Source: Trissonchulus latispiculum | Lineage: Eukaryota > Nematoda > Enoplea > Enoplida > Ironidae | Length of the DNA: 64,000 nucleotides | NCBI GenBank assembly: GCA_030248195.1 | Contig: JASAND010012762.1 | Coordinates: 51,005 to 115,004, forward strand | Reading direction: 5' to 3' | Shown: piece after piece, positions 21,409 through 29,834 of the stretch | Position numbering within the stretch: the first letter of the stretch is position 1 | How the letters are laid out: every line of letters starts with the position of its first letter | Position numbers and translations under genes: made by a program | The notes under the pieces: model-generated | What the model was told of the DNA's origin: nothing | The model's input: only the letters and a program-made list of their open reading frames with translations | Database searches by the model: none

Positions 21409-22040
21409 AATAGATATTTCAGGAATATGTCGAAACCCTTACAACTCCCTTCCATTTTATATATCTGATAAATGGTTCAAATTTAATCAATAATTTATAC
21501 AATAGTTACATATATTATATATATATATAGCTATAATTACCATAATAAAATAATTACATATTTAGCTATAATATTTAAACTAAATGCAACAAAACTTTAA
21601 ATCTAATATTCCATGCTGTATGATAGAAATGCAACTAATAGAAACCTATTATCGTCATTGAAGAACTGTTTAGTACTGTATTATTATCTGTCGTGACGTG
21701 GGGATTTATTTAGCTGCGTCTGGGATTTCTCGAACAGTGGTGTTTAGATTTTTAAGAGATATTTCAGGAATATGTCGAAACCCTTACAACTCCCTTCCAT
21801 TTTATATATCTGGTAAATGGTTCAAATTTAATCAATAATTTATACAATAGTTACATATATATTATATATATATATATAGCTATAATAACCATAATAAAAT
21901 AATTACATATTTAGCTATAATATTTAAACTAAATACAACAAAACTTTAAATCTAATATTCCATGCTGTATGATAGAAATGCAACTCATAGAAACCTATTA
22001 TCGTCATTGAAGAACTGTTTAGTACTGTATTATTATCTGT
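21348..22040. repeat. 345-bp tandem duplication at the TIR inner edge
   Basis: GTGACGTGGGGATTTATTTAGC at 21348 recurs at 21693. Both copies run through the TATATATATATA stretch and CATGCTGTATGATAG to TATTATCTGT, with few differences. It is absent from the right end. Confidence 0.9.
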
Positions 22041-22303
22041 GATGAAATTTCTATGTCTGGCAGCGCAATTTAACTTTCAAGTCAAGACAAAAAGTAGGGC
22101 GCCACCTAATTTAATAAAACGCTAGTTTTAGAACAAAGGCGATAAAAGTAGAGCAGCATCTTACTTAAACTTTACATTACGCTAGCCTATATTAAAAAGT
22201 TATGAGGGGGGGGTTCTTTATACGAAGAACATGTTTAACCCCCCTCCGTTAGTTGATACAAAACTTGTCTAAATAATTTCATTAACACATAAATATACAG
22301 AAA

Positions 22304-22714
22304 TTAAACCCATTTCACCAAATTTTCCACAAATTTGTCATTTTTGTTACATTCTTTCCCGAAAAGCTTTAGAAATTGCTTAAAAGTACCATTTCCCCTA
22401 CACCGCCACAATAAAAACGCAACAGCAAATAGACCACACGCACTACTATCAATACACTGTAAAGGCATAGCATTATATACACAGTGAGTCAGACTAAGTC
22501 CATAAAGTTTAGGATTCATTCCATAGGAGCAGAAGAATTCCGTCTGTCCATCGATAGGGACATAAATGGCTACCCAATGTTGTCCAGGATGAGAAGAAGG
22601 GGCCGTATTAACTACAAAACCACCAGGACCATCAATCACCAATTCGTCTTTCGCATATACCCCTTTGAAGTTAGGAACTCCTTGCAACAACCGCTTAATC
22701 TCCAGCGTATTCAT
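22304..22714 (-). CDS. Polinton cysteine protease (adenain/Ulp1-like)
   Basis: 136 residues. By family it is the maturation protease that cleaves capsid precursors. Visible catalytic blocks: HWVAIYV with His46, LQCIDS with the oxyanion Gln86, and SSACGLFA with nucleophile Cys93. The acidic residue normally found in the block after the His (FFDSYG in relatives) reads FFCSYG here, so position 62 is Cys instead of Asp. That may impair activity, or Asn/other residues may compensate. The start overlaps the capsid-gene stop by 1 nt (TGATG), the last gene of the leftward cluster. Family membership is sure; catalytic competence is not. Confidence 0.85.
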   Translation of the reverse strand: MNTLEIKRLLQGVPNFKGVYAKDELVIDGPGGFVVNTAPSSHPGQHWVAIYVPIDGQTEFFCSYGMNPKLYGLSLTHCVYNAMPLQCIDSSACGLFAVAFLLWRCRGNGTFKQFLKLFGKECNKNDKFVENLVKWV

Positions 22715-24027
22715 CAGGCTTTGTAGTCCATCAACAGCTCACGAGACCTCGTTATTTCAATGATGCTTTCAAACTCTCCATAGACGATAACATTGATTGT
22801 CTGCACCAGATTGCTAGCAAACTGCAGACTCAGTCGTAAGTTTCCTTGTCTACTCAGCTCCAAGTGGTGAGATGTATTACCACACCCGTCAGGAGTTAGA
22901 TCAAAACAGAACATGGCATATCCACTTTGAAAATTTGGATAGCTTATATCTGTTCCAGAGTCAGAGTAGGACTTGTTCTTCACGTTAAATAGGTTTGCAT
23001 ACGCTCTGATCATCCGTTTGTCACTAAGTTTCATAGGACATCCAGCCACTGGTTCTCCATCAATAGTCAACTCCAAATTATCCAAGTCAAATGTCTGAAA
23101 GTTAAATGGGTTGTTGCTGTAACGCCCATTCATAGCGTTATTTGTAATCATTGCAAACACCAACTTCTTTGGTATACGTCCAGCAAAGAAATTATCTCGT
23201 GAAGCAGATCGAGAGTTGAACGGTATTGTGAGCACTTCAATCTCAGTTCTGTTAACAGGATATAGTGCATTTCCGAGAGACAGTGCCTTTTCATGGGCCA
23301 ATGATACGCTTGGAGCAATCTGAACATGTCGAACCCACAGGATTGCTTCGCTGATTTCAATTTTAAACTTTTGAGTTACATCCTCTCCAGACATTAAACA
23401 AAACTCCGGAGAACTTCTAATAAGCTTGATCCGTATAGGCACATTACTCAGCAAATATTTGTCTTGAAAGAACAAATCCACGTGAAGAGGTCCATAAAGT
23501 TCAAATAGTCTGCTACCTGCTGTCCGCACCCAACGCTTCGCCAGCCCAGTATTACTCGCAGATGCTGCTGCATTCACATCTTCCATTTCTGTATCTTTAT
23601 AGTATAGGATTGAGCTTAGCTGGCTTCCTTTAGCATCACTACCAAAGTTTAGCAGAGTCTCAAATGCCGCCTTCCATGGATACGTTCCTGTACTTTGAGT
23701 GATCATTCGATTACAAACATGGACATCCACCTTGGAAAAAAGAGCGTGTAGTAGCATATTAACTGGTGCTACTTTTACATCATTAGCAAACGCATTTCCA
23801 CCAGCTAGTACAATCTTTGCAGCGATATAGAGCCTCGTATCAGACAGATCTGTATAATGAGGGGATGGCTTTATGTCAAACTCTATAGGTCCACCATCAG
23901 TTGTATTTGCTAAAGGATAGTACGGTACATAGTTGCTCTTCTCCTGTGTTGTCTGAGTACCTGGCAGCTTGAAGAGGTCCAGCTGTGTAGAGACACAGGG
24001 ACAGGAACGCTCATGAATCAGAGCCAT
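22714..24027 (-). CDS. Polinton major capsid protein (double jelly-roll)
   Basis: 437 residues, the usual length for Polinton MCPs (database proteins of this type are often named F54H12.2-like). The N-terminal LDLFKLPGTQTTQEKSNYVP and GPIEFDI blocks and the central DLFFQDKYLLSNVPIRIKL block match the family. By family the protein trimerises into the icosahedral shell. It overlaps the upstream pVI-like gene by 17 nt and the protease by 1 nt, so the cluster behaves like a compact polycistronic or readthrough unit. No stop or frameshift seen. Confidence 0.9.
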   Translation of the reverse strand: MALIHERSCPCVSTQLDLFKLPGTQTTQEKSNYVPYYPLANTTDGGPIEFDIKPSPHYTDLSDTRLYIAAKIVLAGGNAFANDVKVAPVNMLLHALFSKVDVHVCNRMITQSTGTYPWKAAFETLLNFGSDAKGSQLSSILYYKDTEMEDVNAAASASNTGLAKRWVRTAGSRLFELYGPLHVDLFFQDKYLLSNVPIRIKLIRSSPEFCLMSGEDVTQKFKIEISEAILWVRHVQIAPSVSLAHEKALSLGNALYPVNRTEIEVLTIPFNSRSASRDNFFAGRIPKKLVFAMITNNAMNGRYSNNPFNFQTFDLDNLELTIDGEPVAGCPMKLSDKRMIRAYANLFNVKNKSYSDSGTDISYPNFQSGYAMFCFDLTPDGCGNTSHHLELSRQGNLRLSLQFASNLVQTINVIVYGEFESIIEITRSRELLMDYKA

Positions 24028-24427
24028 TACTGAATATGTCTTGATGTCGTTGTCTTTTTGCTCCTTTTATACCTTTTCGAGGTGTCACTCTTTTACCTAT
24101 AACTTTATCCACTGCTTTATGCGCTAGCCTCCGACCAGCTTGCTTTCCTCTAGCTTCCAATGACTCCAGTGGATCCTCACCTCTTACAATATCATGAGCA
24201 ACATTAACTCCAGTTCTCAGCGCTTCTTGACCGATTGCTTTAGCACCAGACCTTAACAGAGGAGCAACGGTCTTGGTGAAAAAGGGTACCACTCCTCTGA
24301 ATAAACTTCCAAACAGACCACCCAACCCATGTCCTTGTTGAATTGATGGTCCCGAAAAGTATGCAAGATTACCAGATGCCTGGTTTGCATAATAGTCATT
24401 CATCATCTGTTGATCGTGAGGATACAT
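24011..24427 (-). CDS. pVI/pX-like minor virion protein
   Basis: 138 residues. A Gly-rich amphipathic segment (GLGGLFGSLFRGVVPFFTKT, about 35-54) precedes a helical region and a Lys/Arg-rich tail (GKRVTPRKGIKGAKRQRHQ). This order resembles the membrane-active and DNA-binding minor capsid proteins of adenovirus/Polinton virions. It sits between minor and major capsid genes, overlapping both (17 nt with MCP; 1 nt with the upstream gene). Confidence 0.75.
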   Translation of the reverse strand: MYPHDQQMMNDYYANQASGNLAYFSGPSIQQGHGLGGLFGSLFRGVVPFFTKTVAPLLRSGAKAIGQEALRTGVNVAHDIVRGEDPLESLEARGKQAGRRLAHKAVDKVIGKRVTPRKGIKGAKRQRHQDIFSNGSDS

Positions 24428-25188
24428 TATGATGCCAGTAGCTTTGGTCTAATATGGAGTTTCAAAATTAAAGGACTGCTGCTTAGAAATGGAAACGGTA
24501 GACCACTTGATGTTCTGATTTGGATATGGACAACATCAACCGATGACTTGGCCATGTCCAGATAGTAGGGCTTTATATACTTTTCAGAAATAGTTATTCC
24601 AGGAGTATTGGTTGATGTGTTTACCACTCGAAGCAATGGTGCCATAGAATCTCCAACTCTCTGATAGTCAACCAAATCAGAGTAAACAAACATACTATTT
24701 TGGACACTCCCAAAGTTAGGGGGAAAGTCAGCGTAGGTTGATTCAGAGTAGAAATGGAAATAGTTAGATCCCGAATTGAAACCAAGAATGTAGGATAGTA
24801 CTGGACTGAGAGATATGTGATGAAACTTCGTTGGATTGTTATATTTGACGCGGTAACGTTTCTTCTCCGATACCCAGTCAATGTGTACACCCATTTCAGC
24901 GAACTGACTCAACTGTTCAACGAGTTCTTCTGCTGATGAATAATGACCAGATCGCAAGACAATCTTGCCTATAACCTTGTAGTCTGCCTCTTTGTCGCCA
25001 TGAAAATATATTGTAGCATCTGATGATTGGAAGGTTAGAAATGAGTTTGGATAAATCAGCTCCACTAGAGCCACTTCATGCTGTCCATGTAAGATCAACG
25101 GTTTAGCCAATTTCACTCGAAAGTTTGCCAGAGTGTTATCAGGAAAGTGATCCATTGAACTGTTGGATGGTAGAAATAGATACATCAC
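24427..25188 (-). CDS. Polinton minor capsid (penton-like) protein
   Basis: 253 residues. The opening MMYLFLPSNSSMDHFPDNT and FRVKLAKPLILHGQHEVALVE match the conserved start of the Polinton minor capsid protein, predicted as a single jelly-roll occupying vertices. The position immediately upstream of the pVI-like and MCP genes is the usual one. It overlaps the integrase by 4 nt. Confidence 0.8.
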   Translation of the reverse strand: MMYLFLPSNSSMDHFPDNTLANFRVKLAKPLILHGQHEVALVELIYPNSFLTFQSSDATIYFHGDKEADYKVIGKIVLRSGHYSSAEELVEQLSQFAEMGVHIDWVSEKKRYRVKYNNPTKFHHISLSPVLSYILGFNSGSNYFHFYSESTYADFPPNFGSVQNSMFVYSDLVDYQRVGDSMAPLLRVVNTSTNTPGITISEKYIKPYYLDMAKSSVDVVHIQIRTSSGLPFPFLSSSPLILKLHIRPKLLAS

Positions 25189-26240
25189 GCTAGATTGACA
25201 ACGTCTCCTTCTTTAACATATGAATTAAATTTTGCTGGATATCCTTGCCACTTGACCAAGTATTCAATACCTTGAGGACCTTTCCTTGTTCGCAAAATCT
25301 TTTCAATCTTCCAAATGTCGTCACAATCTTTGTCAACTGGTTGAAGTTCTTGAGCAACAAACTTTCCTTTTATAGTTTCATCCATGAGATCCTTTAGGAC
25401 ATAGCGATTTGGATGACCTGGTATAACTTCGCTAATCTTAAATAATTCTTCGGTATAGTTTGGTAGATAGCCCTTCTCAAAGAGTGCCTTCACTTTGCTC
25501 ATTCTTACCAGCCGTCCTTGATACAGTCTCTCTTCTCTTTTCACCTTCTTCTTGTAAAGGGTGTTGTATACTATTGCTTCGTTTGAGGCGTTCACATCCT
25601 TTGGAGCCATCTTTATACTTCTATGTTGACGCGAATTGTAGGTTTGCAGCATATCGGGCAAAACATCCAGCCATCGATAAGTGTTCTTTGCTGTAAAATA
25701 TCTATACAGCAAATTCTTTAAGGTTCTGTTGAATCTTTCTACGGTAGCACTTTTGTGAACACTGTAGGTTGAAAAGTGATCAATATCGTAAAGACTGAGC
25801 ATATATTGGAAATCGTGGTTGTAAAACTCCTTCCCACGGTCAGTTTCCAACTTTTCAGGTCTTCGAATAGTTTCAATTAGAATCTTCTGGAAGGCTTCAG
25901 TTACATCTTTTCCACCCTTTGTTCTCACAGGCTTGGCCCAGGCATACTTGGAAAACACATCAATCACTGTCAGCATGTAACGGAATCCATCATTGTATTT
26001 AGCTATATTACCCATATCACACAAATCAGCCGCCCACTGCGCATCAATTCCAGGAACATAGACTCTAGGTTCGATGCTTAGCTTCTTTCTTGCTTGTTTG
26101 TGAAGAGTATATGGATCTTGACGAAGTAGCCATGTTTTGACTTTATTCCTGTCTTTAACTACTGTGGTTAGACGAGATACTCCTGAATATGCTGTAGGTA
26201 GACCAGGTGTGTAATAGAGACGATTCAAAGTTGCATCCAT
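25185..26240 (-). CDS. Polinton integrase (rve) with C-terminal chromodomain
   Basis: 351 residues. The retroviral-type catalytic core carries D72 (WAADLCDMGN), D134 (LETDRGKEFYN) and E168 (ATVERFNRTLK), the complete DDE triad. The C-terminus (about 308-346) is a chromodomain-like module with IWKIEKILRTRK and YLVKWQGYP, which in other elements directs insertion to modified chromatin. It inserts element DNA with a 6-bp staggered cut, agreeing with the AACAAA TSD. It overlaps the next gene by 16 nt. Confidence 0.95.
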   Translation of the reverse strand: MDATLNRLYYTPGLPTAYSGVSRLTTVVKDRNKVKTWLLRQDPYTLHKQARKKLSIEPRVYVPGIDAQWAADLCDMGNIAKYNDGFRYMLTVIDVFSKYAWAKPVRTKGGKDVTEAFQKILIETIRRPEKLETDRGKEFYNHDFQYMLSLYDIDHFSTYSVHKSATVERFNRTLKNLLYRYFTAKNTYRWLDVLPDMLQTYNSRQHRSIKMAPKDVNASNEAIVYNTLYKKKVKREERLYQGRLVRMSKVKALFEKGYLPNYTEELFKISEVIPGHPNRYVLKDLMDETIKGKFVAQELQPVDKDCDDIWKIEKILRTRKGPQGIEYLVKWQGYPAKFNSYVKEGDVVNLA

Positions 26241-27151
26241 CGAAATCTTTTAGTCTTGGGCTCAAGACGTTCTGGCCAGTCGTCCTTTCGTTTACGTTTT
26301 GCAAAATTGACAATCTTTGCACGCTTCATCAAAGGACCTCCTTCTGACTTGGCACGCTTTCCTTCAACTTGGTGCTCACCAATCCATTTAGATTGATGAC
26401 TTGTGTGAAATCGGTGTTCAGTAGTAGGTCGCTTTGCGGAATACTCTTCAGCGTCCAACCGTCGTTTACCAAGATACTTTGGTCTGACCAACTGCTTTGC
26501 AATTAAACGTCGTTTCTTAAAGTGCTGTTTTGCTGCTAGTTGCTTTCTCTGCCAACGTCTATGAATAGTCTTCTGATTACTGCTAGTTCCATGCCCCAAA
26601 CGCTGTCTTTTTATAGTTTCATCTTGTGGACTAGCCGCTCTTTTTTGAGATGGTTGATCCACTTGCATTTCTTGAAGAGCAGCTTCAAATATAGTCTGAC
26701 CAGGTTCTCCTGTTGTTCCAGTAAGATGAGATTCAAGCAGGTTCACTATGTTAGTGTTTGGTACTCGCACATTGTGAAACAGTATTTCTCCAGTGTCATT
26801 CCACGTGAGTATGTCAGGATTTCTAGCGAGTTGATCTGTTACTGCAGTCAATTCCTGTTCATCAATCGTTGGTTCATCAGTCATCGGTTCATCATCCGAG
26901 AAATTGGCAAAGTCAACATCATCAAACGTCTTTGACACTATTGCCTCAGGTTTAGGATTTACTTTTGGTGCTTTACCAAGGTAATGTCTATATTGGGACA
27001 ACAGCTGTTGAAATTCCTTCATGGTTTCATCATTTCCTTCATGAGATAGAATATTGTCCATATCATTTCTTAACCGACTCAGCTTGCTAGAAACCGGTCT
27101 CTTCCAGTTGCTATCATATGGGACCAGTTTCATTTTCCTGAAGCTTGTCAT
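26225..27151 (-). CDS. Polinton basic protein with conserved WNDTGEILF block
   Basis: 308 residues. The N-terminal half is acidic/helical (SDDEPMTDEPTIDEQE) and holds ILTWNDTGEILFHNVRVPN, a motif I associate with a recurrent Polinton protein of unknown function (PY/PTU class). The C-terminal 120 residues are strongly basic with repeated KR clusters (KKRRL, KRKRKDDW), fitting nuclear targeting or DNA packaging. A core/packaging role is inference. It overlaps both neighbours. Confidence 0.65.
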   Translation of the reverse strand: MTSFRKMKLVPYDSNWKRPVSSKLSRLRNDMDNILSHEGNDETMKEFQQLLSQYRHYLGKAPKVNPKPEAIVSKTFDDVDFANFSDDEPMTDEPTIDEQELTAVTDQLARNPDILTWNDTGEILFHNVRVPNTNIVNLLESHLTGTTGEPGQTIFEAALQEMQVDQPSQKRAASPQDETIKRQRLGHGTSSNQKTIHRRWQRKQLAAKQHFKKRRLIAKQLVRPKYLGKRRLDAEEYSAKRPTTEHRFHTSHQSKWIGEHQVEGKRAKSEGGPLMKRAKIVNFAKRKRKDDWPERLEPKTKRFRWMQL

Positions 27152-27519
27152 CTTCCCAAGAGTGATCCAATAGCTCCTGCTATAGCTGGTATGAGAGCAA
27201 GCAAAAAGTTTCCTCCACTCTGTACTATCAACCTTCGTTTATGCTTTATAGCGCTTGAAGGACTAGTAATCCTTCGCAAAATCTGCTTATGACGACTCAA
27301 ACTTTTCTTCTGAGCTGGAGTGATTGGAATATTTCCTTTCAATACATTCAATGCACACTCACAGATACAACGATGAAAATCATCACTAGCGCTATTCAGT
27401 AGAGACTTGCGGTGTTTATGAGCAGTTGTAGCCACAGACTGCAACTTTTTATAGTGTTTTTCCAGTCGGTGTAAACCCATACTAATATTTAGTGAAGTGA
27501 TGGTGAAGCAAAATTTCAC
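27148..27519 (-). CDS. Small Polinton protein, basic with hydrophobic C-terminus
   Basis: 123 residues. CECALNVLKGNIPITPAQKK and LSRHKQILRRI form a conserved middle seen in a small protein next to the ATPase in many Polintons. It ends in a hydrophobic Gly/Ala-rich segment (FLLALIPAIAGAIGSLLGR) that could insert in a membrane. The first ATG gives a hydrophobic 13-residue lead; the Met at residue 14 (MGLHRLEKHYKK) may be the true start. It overlaps the ATPase by 4 nt. Function unknown. Confidence 0.65.
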   Translation of the reverse strand: MKFCFTITSLNISMGLHRLEKHYKKLQSVATTAHKHRKSLLNSASDDFHRCICECALNVLKGNIPITPAQKKSLSRHKQILRRITSPSSAIKHKRRLIVQSGGNFLLALIPAIAGAIGSLLGR

Positions 27520-28115
27520 TTGCTTATATAGGCAACGGGCTCTTCTCCAGGAAGAATACCACTGATAACTCGAGATTGATCATGAGACTCAGGCTTAAAG
27601 TCTAGGAGCAAATAGGAGTAAGGTTCTTTAGTGGCATCTTCAAAAGCCTCAGTCAGAAATTTACCTTTTCCTGGAAAGACCTGTCTTGCTAAGTGGGTAA
27701 TTTGCGCTCGATCACGTGTATTTTTCATTAAGACAATGTAGTTTGCGTTAATTGAAATTGTGCGATAGTTTTTTGGAAACAAGTTTTGAAGAAGTGCAAT
27801 GCAGCTGATATTATAGTGGTGGCTATACTTTGTGAAAATGTTTGCCAGCACCTCTGCAGACTCACTCATCAAATCATCTAGGACTATTAGCATGTTTCCT
27901 TCCTTTAGAAGCTCCTCTTCCGGCAGTCCTTGTCTAAATTCATAGTCTAGTTTGCTGTAAAGTGGCTGCCAAACACTGTAGCACCAAACAATTCTCGTGG
28001 GTGGGTCTTTCATTAGATATCGACTTTGTAACAGTTTTGAAGTAAACTGAGACTTGCCACTACCAGAGGGTCCAACCACTAACATACTAAAAGGACACTT
28101 AAGACGCACGTCCAT
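27516..28115 (-). CDS. Polinton packaging ATPase (FtsK/HerA-like)
   Basis: 199 residues. Walker A GPSGSGKS at 15-22, Walker B MLIVLDDLM at about 75-83, sensor-like ALLQNLF near 107. These match the genome-packaging ATPases of adintoviruses and Polintons, which translocate DNA into the capsid. Length is normal for the family. Confidence 0.9.
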   Translation of the reverse strand: MDVRLKCPFSMLVVGPSGSGKSQFTSKLLQSRYLMKDPPTRIVWCYSVWQPLYSKLDYEFRQGLPEEELLKEGNMLIVLDDLMSESAEVLANIFTKYSHHYNISCIALLQNLFPKNYRTISINANYIVLMKNTRDRAQITHLARQVFPGKGKFLTEAFEDATKEPYSYLLLDFKPESHDQSRVISGILPGEEPVAYISK

Positions 28116-28152
28116 ATTTTATTTACAGTAGTTTTACACATACAATAATTGC

Positions 28153-28800
28153 TTATATATGCACACTGTCAACAGCTTTTCTCCATTCAATGGGGAACAT
28201 TATGTAATCCTTTAAAATAGCAAGATAAATTAAAGGACGCCATATGGTTCTACAGTTAAAGTCAACTGAGCAGATATCCCACTGCTCTGGTTCATCCATT
28301 TCTATAGGCGCACTTGTTCTCTTCAATACGTTTTCCCTATCGACAGCATCCTCGACCAAATACTGAAAGTGACTATCCAAGTAGTTTTGATAGGCATCGA
28401 GGCACGTATGATCTTGCTGTGAGAGACATGTAAGCAGACATCCGAGGCATTCAAAATTATTTTTAGAATAATATCTAGCCAGTCGCTCCACTTCCTTAGC
28501 GAAAGCAAGTAAATAAAGTCTTTCCCAAGGAGCCGTTGGTTCAGTGTTGGTAACAGCCATCATCTCCGAAACAAAGGACTCATATAGGTTCTTCGGTGGT
28601 GGTGGTGGCGGAACCCATGGCGCTGCAGAAGGAGGCCAGTAGGCACTAATCGTATAAGTCTGATCCTCAATGCTGGAATCGTTATCACTAGTTTCACCCG
28701 CCTTCTCTCGTCCCAATTTCTCATACTGTTTCGCAATCGCCTCACGTTGGAATTTCGACATAGCTCCGAAGTAGCAACACGCACAACAGAATCCATACAA
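28153..28800 (-). CDS. Unrecognised Polinton accessory protein, Cys-rich, polyproline
   Basis: 215 residues. The N-terminus MYGFCCACCYFGAMSKFQRE is Cys-rich; a second Met at residue 14 is an alternative start. Then come an acidic Ser segment, a polyproline run (WVPPPPPP at about 62-69) and a helical domain with ECLGCLLTCLSQQDHTCL, a C-x2-C-x3-C-x6-H-x-C arrangement that could bind zinc. I do not recognise a family. It is the first gene of the leftward cluster, facing PolB across the 1-kb intergenic region, where lineage-specific genes often lie. Confidence 0.6.
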   Translation of the reverse strand: MYGFCCACCYFGAMSKFQREAIAKQYEKLGREKAGETSDNDSSIEDQTYTISAYWPPSAAPWVPPPPPPKNLYESFVSEMMAVTNTEPTAPWERLYLLAFAKEVERLARYYSKNNFECLGCLLTCLSQQDHTCLDAYQNYLDSHFQYLVEDAVDRENVLKRTSAPIEMDEPEQWDICSVDFNCRTIWRPLIYLAILKDYIMFPIEWRKAVDSVHI

Positions 28801-29834
28801 AATGATTAAAGTCCCAATACTGCCGCTTATATCCTTTGAAATTAGGTCAGTAGGTCAAAAAAATAGCAAGCAATTGATGAGTCATTATCAAATACGTTTT
28901 CAATATCAAGTCTCTGAACACGTGTATAATATCCAAAACGGTAGGTGGATTCCAGTAAAAGTGTCGTATATAGAAACCAAAATTACACTGTGCCTTTACT
29001 CTTGGTGGGAGGGAGAGATTTAAAAAAATATTTCTTCTCTTATCCTAAAATAAAAAAAAGTAACCATCAAAAACAAGGGGGTGGGTGGTAGTTGCAACAA
29101 CCACCTCCAAAACCAACATCGTTATGTTGTTTTTTTTTTTTTGTTGTAATTGTGGATATCCGCAGGGTATATAACGCCAAATGGGGTGGTTGTTGTTGTT
29201 GTTGTTGTTGTTATAATTTCTCTTTTCTTCACTCAAAATATACATTAAAAATAAAAAAATAATAAAAAAAATAAAACAAACAACAAAACAACATTGCTCA
29301 TTTCATTGTTTATTTATTTTTGAAGAAATAGTTTTTTTTAATATTTAGTTATTTATGGGTGATCGTGTTTTAAGTTTTTTTTTGTTTGAGTTTGAGTTGT
29401 ATGTGTTGATTTTGGTACGATATATATGTATGTGTATGTATTTAGTGAATGTATTTTGTTTGTGTATATTTATTTTTTTTTTTTTATAATAATACAAGAG
29501 AAAAAAAAGAACAGCAAAAGGTGGATCTGATGGAACTGAAAGAAATCGTTGAAGAAGATCAATATGATAAAAGTGGCAGTAGAAGCAGCGGGGAAAGAAA
29601 CAAAAATGACCGACATATACGTGTGCGGCAAAAATAAGAAGGAAAAGTGGGGAATTGGGGGGTGACGAGAAAGGATAGAATGGAAGGATAGTGAGAAGTG
29701 AAATCGAGGAGTGTAGAGGCGAGGCGTGTTGTGGTGTGTTAGTCCAAAAGAATCAACATGACAGGACACAATATAGAATTGGATAATTTATTAATTTATT
29801 AGTTCCTGCCCCAAGTGATGACGAACTTTTAGCA
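28801..29834. promoter_or_regulatory. Divergent intergenic region between the leftward cluster and PolB
   Basis: About 1 kb, AT-rich, with poly-T/poly-A tracts, a (TTG)n microsatellite near 29188-29212 and no convincing gene. Since genes diverge from it, promoters for both transcription units should lie here (inference). An Arg/Lys/Ser-rich frame at 29449-29637 is probably chance. Confidence 0.45.

Noticed and set aside
29449..29637. 62-codon frame before PolB
   Set aside because: Starts in a poly-T tract, has no conserved motif and lies in the likely promoter region.
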